A stretch of 64,000 nucleotides of DNA, from assembly GCA_026874595.1 (NCBI GenBank), contig CM049311.1, forward strand, positions 21,446,676 to 21,510,675, written 5' to 3'. The notes beneath the pieces are model-generated. The model did not search any database. It had not been told where the DNA came from and was given only the letters and a program-made list of their open reading frames with translations. Made by a program: the position numbers and the translations under genes. Origin of the DNA: Sipunculus nudus (lineage: Eukaryota; Annelida; Sipuncula; Golfingiida; Sipunculidae). Every line of letters begins with the position of its first letter. Positions within the stretch are counted from its first letter, which is position 1. This document shows positions 25,801 through 36,000 of this stretch, in pieces.

Positions 25801-28800
25801 CAGTGAATTGACTAATTCATCTGAAATTCGGCATGCGTATACATCCAGGATAGCTTTCTTGATTTTATGACAGATGGCGCCACCTAAATTCACGTTTATG
25901 CTGATCACATCCAAGCTCATATCTCGGGAACCGTTTGACCGATTGGGCCAAAATTTTGCATGTGTATAGATCTCACATGGCTCTTTATCATACGAAAACT
26001 GGTGGCGCCACCTGCAATCATTTTTGCACAGCGTCTGTCTGTTTGTCTGCCATGGGATAATGTCACTCATATCTTGGCAGTGGTTTGACATATCTGCCTA
26101 AAATTTTGCAGTTTTATACCTCCTGGATAGCTTTCTAGATTTTATGACAGGTGGCGCCACCTACATTCTAGTTTATGCTGCAGACATCCAAGCTCATATC
26201 TCGGGAACTGTTTGAACGATTGGGCCAAAATTTTGCATGTGTATAGATCTCACATAGGTCTTTATCATACACAAAACTGGAGGGGCAACCTTCAACCATT
26301 TTTGTACAGCGTCTGTCTGTTTGTCTGCCGTGGGCTAAAATCACTCATATACATGTAGTGGTTTGACTTTTCTGCCTAAAATTTTGCATATGTATACAAC
26401 TTGGACAGCTTTCTGGATTTGTGGTAGGTGGCACAACCTACATACACATTTAGGCTGCAGACATCCATGCTAATATGCAACATACCTCACTCTATTTCCC
26501 CTTGCCACTCAATCCATGCCTCACTTCACCCATTCCACTCTGATTTTGGCGGATACATGTAGTCACTTGTCGGCTACCTGTATTCTAGTTTTTGAAGTTT
26601 ACACATTTTTTCTCTATTTTTGAGATATATAAATACAGACTAAATCTTGGCCTGTTGGTTATAATCTGTTTGATGCTTCAGTTGAATGGGTATATACTAC
26701 CATTCTGATGATAAAATTTCCTTTTGCGAATCTCTTCCCAGTCAGCTGAGCATTATGACCCATGGGTCACTTGTTTTTTTAGGATTTACTGAAAATGACC
26801 CTAATGACTTTTTTTCACTCTGTTTTATCTGACTACTTTTTTTTTTTACCAGAACACTTACTATTTTTATGTGGTTATTTACCTATGGCAGGCCTGTTTT
26901 TTCTCTGGTCATCATGAAATTAAAGGTGTGCTAATAACAGGCTAATAATGGATCTTTATTTTTCCTACTTTTTCTTTTTTTTGGCCTCAGTTCTACTTTT
27001 CTTTCAAAATTACCTTCTTTTTCCTACTCTTTTCTTAACTTTGTGACATTAAGTTTCAATATGCGGTAAATGTCTCTGAAAACATTCTTGACTTCCTTTA
27101 GGTTCAGACTGAGCAACAAAAAAATCTAATTAAAGACGTTTTCAGTAATATCACAGTTTTCATGTACTGAGGATAAACATGAATAGTTTTGTAATGTGTG
27201 TGGTTTCTGACCTACTGTTTTGCTGCTTTGTCCTATTTCTTCTGTATTTCCAATTCTAATTTTGTCCTACTTTTTAATGAGGGTGTGCTTGAGGGCCTTT
27301 TCTGTATTTAAGTGTGATGCATATACTTATAAATTGTATACTTATCATGAATTTTTTTACTTGAATTTTCTATAACTTCAGCCTTCTTACACTTATCATT
27401 AACAACTATAAAAACATTTACAGTATTTGTCATGCTGTATATATATAAAATAAGATTACATTTAAACATTTTTAGAAAACTGATGCTACGCCATCTAAGA
27501 AGCAACGCTGTGATGAATTCAACCCAGAGAGCCCAAGGACTCCAAAAGCTGAGAGTGATGATGAAGAGTACGTATACTGCATAGCTTATTGCTTGAATGA
27601 CCAGATTCTCTGGTCTAAGAATAAAACACAGGATTTAAAGCCAGGTGATGATAGTTTTTTTGGGTTTTTCTTCAAGATTTTTTCTGGTGGAGGTAACTGC
27701 CTCGATTTTTGTAATGCTTGCTTAACTATTTAGTATATACATCTGTAGAGTTCCGACCGGTTTCAGACTACGTGACAAGGGCTTATACTCGATAAACCTG
27801 GTGCCAACCAGGTATGGTGTACAGCTTCTAGGTGTTCTAGGTTTGTGTCACTGCGGAAACCCCGAACGCACTCGTTTATGAGTGAAAACACACTGTTGGG
27901 GACAGTCTCCCCATTAAGCCTGTAGAATGCTCACCCTGGATGGGAGCCGAACGTGAAAAATTCCTCACTTTGGCCGGCTGTGATTCAAACTCATAATCTC
28001 CCGACTTTGAGTCCATGTAGGTGGATGCCTCCACAACAAAAGAAATATTAAAAGAAAAGTAGGGTTGGAAAATTTGATCAGTACATGTTTATTGATGTAC
28101 CATAAGAGTCCTTATTACAAGACGTGCCCTGACTTTTAGGATCCCCTTGGGGGAATAGCCATTAAAGTTTGTTTTTTAGGAAAGGTCCATTATATAAATC
28201 ACACCCATACTGTCGCAGATTATCACCCAAATGACGTCGTTCCATGTACTGGGAAAGCTGACTGAGATGGTATAAGTACATATTATAAGTCCCACCCAGA
28301 CTTTGCCAGAAAATTATGGTTTTTAGAATTTGATTCCCGAGTTCAAGACGCAACTTCTATCAGACGAAGAATATTAACTGATACAGTTATTGATTGCTTT
28401 GACAAGAATCAATTCCATAAATGGCTTTAATCTTCATTAAGTGATACAACAGATAGAATATTTGATTTATTAATATCAGTTTTACAGTGAAGCATGCATT
28501 GCAATTAAGATATTTAAAGTTTGATGTTTGGAGTGATATGTTGTTCATTTTATAGGCTGGAGTAATGTCACTTATGTCCAGTTGAAAATTTGATCTGCAT
28601 TGTTATGTGGATATAGCAAGAATTTTATAGGACTATAAACTCCTTGGATATAGTAAGAGTCTTAACGTTGTTATAAATACTGAGAAACATGCTGCCTTTC
28701 CTACGTCCATCTATGATGGGAGGTATTAATATTATGGTATACCAACGGTCCATCAGTCTGTTTAGTGTTAACTTTAATTGTTGCCACTAATACTTACTGG

Positions 28801-31800
28801 GGTTTTGATGTTTTCACAAAACTCACAATAGGCATAATTACTAACCAATAGATTATTTCGCCTTCATTTGATAATTGGCTAAATCCACACATATTTAATA
28901 AGGTCACAGGTCACTAGACTACTTAATGGTGTCGCCATATTTTCTTTCCAGGAATAAAATAGTTTGATCAAACTCAACAGAAATATTTAATCAATCTCAC
29001 CTGAGTAAGATTTTCAGCAAAAGCCATGCATATTGAATGAGGGCAGAGGTCACAAGATCTGGGACGGGCATATTATGCACACTCGGTGCTCTCGTGTTTT
29101 AATATTTGATAAAAGTATTGGATATTGTATCTGATTCATGATGATATATTTCTGCTGTTTGTTGTTCAAGATGGGAAGATGAGCAAACACCAGTTCAGCC
29201 TGCCAGAACCAGACCAAAGGTAGAAATTCATCTTTCTTGTTACATTGTAGGCACAGTGTGATAAAGAGTACTTTGATTTAAAACAATTGTTCAATTTTGT
29301 TAAATCTTAAAAACTATATTTAAACCTCTGCAAATATAGAGGGGACTCTTATAGCAATTTATGAGTTTATTTCTACATTAATATCAAATATTTTTGTGGG
29401 TGGACTTTCTTAGGTCTCCAAGATTGCAATACCAATGATAATAAATTGTTTTCTACCGTTTTTTTTTTGGATATTTAGGCAAAATATTAGTCCTATTTCA
29501 CTCTTTGCACCTGATATTTATTTTGACCTTGACCTTATTTCCAAGGTCATACACTCCATAGCAGATTTGTATCATCACTCAGTTGCGGGCATCAGGGGGA
29601 GGTTCCAGTGATTGCTTTGCTTTGCAAACATCTACATCTGTCATATTTTTCATTCTATAGATATAAAAGGTATTTATTAATGGACCAAATCACTTCATGC
29701 TACACTGTGTAAATATTTCTCTGTGTCATTGTTGATGTATTATATACATGATCTTTGTACCATTTATCAAGTAAAAATTTTGTACCTTTTTGGTGAAAGT
29801 ATGCAAGATTACATGCTGTAGTTTGTGGTAGATCACTAATGTAAAGGATTATATTAGTGAACAGGAGCTGAGCTCAATTTGAATGAAATGTTTATATTTC
29901 CAGATCCTGAAGCCCCTCAGGGCGGGTATGTGTCTGAGTGCGAGTGCAAAGAAGAAACCTTCTAACCTCTGTTCAGTGTCAAGCTTCCTGAGCCGTCACA
30001 ACACACCCACCCACAACACAACTATCACGTCATTCATCGCCAGAAACGCATCACCCAAAAAACTCTCAGCTAAGGTGTGTGTGAAACAGGGTCAGCGCAC
30101 CTTAAAAATCCTTTAAAAAAAAAAACAGGAAAATTCATGATACATTGAGCCCTTTATGAGGGCCTTCTGTCTTCCTCTTTGACTTCACAGAAGATCAGTT
30201 CTGTTAGTTTGGATAATTTTTATTAGATTTTCTTATTTTTCAGGAATATTAATAGAAAGTGCACATGAAATACTTCTGTAAACAAAAATCTCAAAACCAA
30301 CAGGTTAAGCATAAAATTGTGCTTCAAACAGATATCATTATATAGACATTACTTTTCACTTGATTTTATTTTTGTGCAGGTTTTTATGGTTAAAGATGTC
30401 TCCATTTCACTGTTTCCTGGACATGGAATCTCCAGATTTATCAAGCAAGTCTGTAAATCTCAGACCGACATGTGGAAAAAGTATAATGATTTTAAGAGGG
30501 TTTTTTTTTAAAACACTCAGATCAATTGACAGGCAATATGAAAAGCAGCTGACTTTCCTGTAGATACTACCAGTGGCTTACTGTGTGAAGTCCAAATTTT
30601 TTCTTTGACTTATAGACCACATGACTTATTTCTGTTCATAATTTTTCAAAAGGAGCAATTACTGTTGAAGAGGAAAGAACTTGAAGAAAAAGAGCGAGCC
30701 CAAGTGGAGAAACAACAGAAGAGGGAAGAGTTGTTAAAGAAGCGTGCTGAAGAACAGAAAAGGTGATTCTCTTTGCAGTCATTGTCGTCGTGTGGGAAAT
30801 TTTACTGATAATGCTTTTCTATCCTGAAGTGAGAAGTTTCAATGAAAAAAAAAATCAAACAGTTTAGTCAGAAATATAAAAAAAAATGTTAGAGCTTGTA
30901 ATGTAGTTTGTGATCCCAGAAAATTGTCTTCGTGACTGATCTTGAGCTTTTATAGACAGGTGGTAAATTCAGATGAGTGGTCATTTGGATGAGGTCTGCT
31001 GCATTTTGTAAAACATAACATGATGTGGGATCAAACCCTGTTAGAAAAGTGAAGTGAATGATAAAGATTTTAGTAGTCTCATCTGACTTTACACTTTGCC
31101 TTTTGTGTCATCCAGGCCTATTCTTGCTTGAAGCTTTTCTCAGCCCCTAGGGGAGCATTCAAAGCAGCTATAGTAGATTTTCAGGTGAAGTTTACTTGAA
31201 GATCATACATTCATTCATATTTTGGTGGAAATGTGGCATCTTTGTGTTAAAGATTTTAGTGGGGCGTCATAGCTTTAAAGGCAGTTGGAAGGAGATGCAA
31301 AGCTAGAACCTTGCAGTCACAATGGTTACTCATGATGACTTGCCAAAAATCTGATGGATTTTCAAGAAACTCATTATAAATATCAACCAATAGAATTTTT
31401 CTCCCTTGTAATACCTTCTCATAAAAATTCATGCATATTTAATGAGGTCAGAGGTCACAAGACATACATCAGGCTTATTACACACCTTTGCGGTGATCTT
31501 GTCCCCTTATAATGTGAATTTGGAAATTGCTTTGAAGGAAACGCGAGGAGAAGATGCTCCAGGTGGTACAGCGACGTCAGGAGCAGGAGAAGAGGGAGAA
31601 GGAGATGTTACAGGGCCTGGTCCGGAAACAGGAGGAGAAGAAAACATTGACCGCTCGAATGAAGGAGGATAAGAAGCGGGAGGAGAGGGAGAGGCTGCGG
31701 CTCAGGTAAACAGAAATAACGCGTCAGAAAGTGACGTCATCTTTAGCTCCTTAGGCTCACAGGCTTAGAATTATTTGGAAAGACTAAATTTTACTCCATT

Positions 31801-32983
31801 TGCTGGGCTAAAAGCAGACAAAAAGGAACAAGTCAGCCTTTAACAAGTTGAAAGAGCGCTTATTGTTAAAGCCTGATCTTAGTCAAGAAAATGATGAATT
31901 TAATATTGAAAAAAAAAGATGTAGGCATTATGTATGATACAAAAGGAAAATCAATTTTTGTTTGTGTTAAACCTTGCAAAAAAAATAGAAAATTTAGAGG
32001 AACCCAGTATGCATTAGAAGACCATCCATTCATGATAATCCCTTTCCAAACAGCCCATAGTATGTCTGCATTCTTTGGTGAAGATAGCTCATACTTTTCT
32101 TTAATAACCTGGTTAGAAGTCTTCAGTAGAACTACAATAAGGATGGGGTATAAACTAATATCTTCTATCACGAATCAATTACATACCTTGAGTGTATAAT
32201 ATAATATGCAATTTCATCACCTTTCTGACTATTAAATTTCACCTCAAGATGGATACATTCACAATAAGACTCTAAAGATGATATTAGCCAAACTTTTCAG
32301 AATCACCAAAACTATGATGAAAATCACAATAAGACTCTAAAGATGATATTAGCCAACTTTTTCAGAATCACCAAAACTATGATGAAAAATGTATTGACCG
32401 TTTTTTTATTAAAATAACCTCCCAGAATTGACATAGAAAATTCTTTGATCTTAAGTCTGTTTTTTGACACTTTTATGAGTTTGGGAAAATTAATTCTAAA
32501 TTTTCAAATTTTTATTGTGACTAAATTTGATTATAAAAATTTAAGTTAAAAGTGTGATGTTAAGTTTAACTGTGACTGATATGGTTATAGGCAGGTCAAG
32601 ATTGCTGAAGCTGAAGAAAGGCGAAAACAGGAAGAGGAGCAGCGTATACAGAAACTCAAGGCTCAGGTATTCCTTGTTTCATTAAGTTCAAAAATTGCTT
32701 TAATGTTTGCAGTTAGCATGTAGCCTTATATTAAACCTTTATATTTGTAGTTAACTCTGTGAGATAGATAAGAAGAATGGCTTACTTGAATTTCTTTATG
32801 ATTTCGCTTAAATGATAAAAAGGGACCCACAGGTCACCAGGCTCACTAAGGAATGAAATCTACTGCCACTGTGGTCTGACTATAGCTATATCTACCCATT
32901 AATGAAGCTTTTAGATGAATACATTATTTCGTGAATCAGTTACTGAATAAGTTTTAATTGGCCTTTTATACCAAGATTACTCA

Positions 32984-33063
<80 letters not shown>

Positions 33064-36000
33064 CTTGTAACTTGGCCCAATGGTCAAGGTTTTGAGAAAG
33101 ATTGTAAATAAGTTAATATAAGTATTAGTAAATATATTAGTAAACAAGTAGATAATGATCTTTAAAATAATACTTTATAAACATGTAAAAATAAGATTCC
33201 ATTTTCCAGCTCGAGAATTTGAAAGAAATTGCTGAGATTGGGGGGAAAATCAGTGAAGTTGAATGGCACTAAAGAGAACTTATTCAGTTAGATATGTTTT
33301 ATCTCGTGTCCAAGCAGTGTGTCTAGAAGGTGATCAGCTGTATTGGATTTTATTGTGTTACATCTTAAGGAATGCTGAAGAATTGGAGAAATTCAGAGAA
33401 ATTATGTTTTCATGAAACAGTTGGAATCCTATTATGCTCAGATAATGAAATCATTCCCCTGGATTTTTTAAAATTTTTCAGGGAAACCTGGGAGAAATTC
33501 AGGGAATTTTGTTTTCATGAAATGATGGAAACCTTAGTAAGCTCAGATATTTATAGTTATGTTGTTCACATTACTTTCACTTTTCTAGGAGGAGGAGCAG
33601 CAGAGACAGGAAGAGATGATGAGAAGAAAGCGAGAGTTTGAGGAGCGAGAGAGGCAGCAGAAGTTGGCAGAACAGAGACGACTAGAAGAGGAGCGACGAC
33701 TAGAAGCTGAACGAGAACGGCAACGAGAGCAGCTTCGTCTGAAACAGTTGGAGGAACAGAGGGCACGAGAGGAACAGCAGAGGCAACGAGAAAGAGAGGA
33801 GAGGTAAGTTTTCCTTTTTATTAATGGCAAATTACCAGTTACTCTGCCAGTGATATTTAATATGTACATTAAATATGTATTGATAGAAGGTCAAAGGCTT
33901 ATTATTACATAGCTGACATTACAAGTGTTTTGACGGATTTTCCTGTATGAAAAATTAAAGAGCACAAAGTATTTAACGATTATTTAGGCCAAAAGTTATA
34001 AAGGCAAGTGAGTTATATTCCAGTGTTGCAGGTTTTCTCCAACAGCTGGCTGCAGTGGAAAGGTAAGAGTCACACAGTTTCACTTTTTTCCTAGATTAGG
34101 AAAATCTTGTAAATTTGAATAATTTGCCTACAGGGAACGCCGTGAGAAGGAAGAAAGGGAGAGGCTTGAATTTGAAAAATTAAGAGAGAAGGAGCGGCAA
34201 AGACAACAAGAGTTGGAGCGACAACGAGAACAGGTGGGTGAAGTCAAATGGTACCATACTTCATTCCACCACCCCTGTCCACCTGATTTTTCTCAATTAT
34301 TTCAACTTAAAACAAACTTGCTTACAATCACATGATATATATATAATTATGAAAATACACAGGTATAATGGTCATGGGTCGGTATATATTAAATAATAAT
34401 TCTGATGCAATCAAATGATGACCCTATTTGATTGCCTCTGAAAGTTACTTTGATGGTTAGTCCCACTGACTGATGTACACCAATGTATTTTGTAGTTGTG
34501 AGAAATCCAGTTTGGCCATTGGTTAAACCTTCTGGAATTCCATTGGCACGTCCTATGCTAAATTTGAACCTGGGCGTTGCAGGACCATAATTTAAGGAAC
34601 CTTAAGTCCAAGTCATTTATAGTTTGAAATACTTTTCTGATCATGGTGAACTGTTTCTTGGAGCAAGAAGAATTAAACAAGCATGAACTGATTTGAATTA
34701 TTTTCAAAATGGCCACAGTTGAGATATTGAATTTATGATCCTTACTGGTAAGCAGATATACTGCTCCATTTTTGTTCGGCGAGTTTCATTTTAACTGTTT
34801 TACTTTATGGTTACCCATCATCATGCACAATATTGCACGATAAACCTTACAATCATGTTTCTCTTGTATCACTGTGATTATTTTGGTTATTTATAAAGGA
34901 GCGACAGAGAATCTTACAAGAGAAACAGCAGGCAGTACAGGAAGCAGCCTTGAGAGAGGAGGAGCGTAAGGCTAGAGCAGCCATACAGAAACACAACACC
35001 ACTCTCAATAAAGCCAACACCAGCCTCAACGTCAGCGCAAGCGCCAAGCTGAACATGTCAGCCATGAAGCCAACGACAAAACTAAACACCACAGTCACTA
35101 AGGATAACAGCAGTGAATCGTAAGATCTTAAATTTTCATCTTCATTTAGGTTACCACTTAGCCTTGACACATGGAATAATCAGAATTTTTTAATAGAGGG
35201 TACCAGCACTGAATCATTCTCACAAGAGTAAGAGACTACTATTATAGGATTGTTGGTAAAAAATATCCTTTCCCCACAATGCACCCCGACTTCTAAATTC
35301 ATCAATGGCATAGGTGTGCAAAAGTAAACAGAATAGATTAGGATTGTTCAATCTAAATTAATTGCCCATTTGTACTTATTGTTTACTGTGTTGTAGAATC
35401 AATTTTACATTATCTTTTGTTTACATATAATTTTCCAGAATATTTGAGCTTTTTTTCATCTTAATTAATTTAATAAAATGTACATGCACTGGCATATAAA
35501 ACTTGTACTTGTACTACATTGAAAAACTCCTGTATTTGAACTTATATATCTAGACTCCCTTTACTTAACCCAAGCCTGGTTAAACTGAGACATGAATTTG
35601 TGTGCAGATACATTATGACACCCCAGAAGAAGGAAATAAGGCAACCAATCAGTGAGGAGAACTATGACATCACTAATCTTAGATCTGACGATTCATCAGA
35701 GGACGAGGACAACCCCAAGAAAAAGATACCTAACTGGGCAAGAGGTGTGTGAATATTATTTGTATTATAATTGATGGTGGTGCCACTTGACCCATGTCAT
35801 GAAACTCCCAATTGACAACGAAATATTATATGTGGAGACATCTTCAGGGGACAATGAAAACTAAAACACTGTCACTATGACATGTCAACATATTCAGGGG
35901 ACTCCAAAAAAACTAAAACATATTGAGAAGGCGATCTAAAATAACAAGAGGCAGAAGTGAGGGACATAAATTCAATAAAGTTGCTTGTTGGTGTTCATCA

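Larger units (their letters stand above)
18694..27475 (+). other. Repeat-filled longest intron of INCENP
   Basis: 8.8 kb between exons 10 and 11. It holds three repeat arrays, a head-to-head hairpin junction and a MULE-like MITE, listed separately. About 20,300-22,050 shows nothing I recognise except AT-rich sequence and a G run near 21,867. I see no exon: in-frame stops are dense, and the flanking exon phases match directly. Confidence 0.85.

Noticed and set aside
33211-33271. Possible alternative 3' exon after exon 16 (CATTTTCCAG, then an open frame ending in TAA)
   Set aside because: The frame is open for only 20 codons, no poly(A) signal follows, and the area is a diverged local repeat with GGGAAAATCAG-like words.
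33566-33869. Antisense ORFs over INCENP exon 17
   Set aside because: Shadow of the E/R/Q-rich coding exon on the other strand; the Ser/Arg and Val/Ala-rich readings come from GAG/CGA codons.
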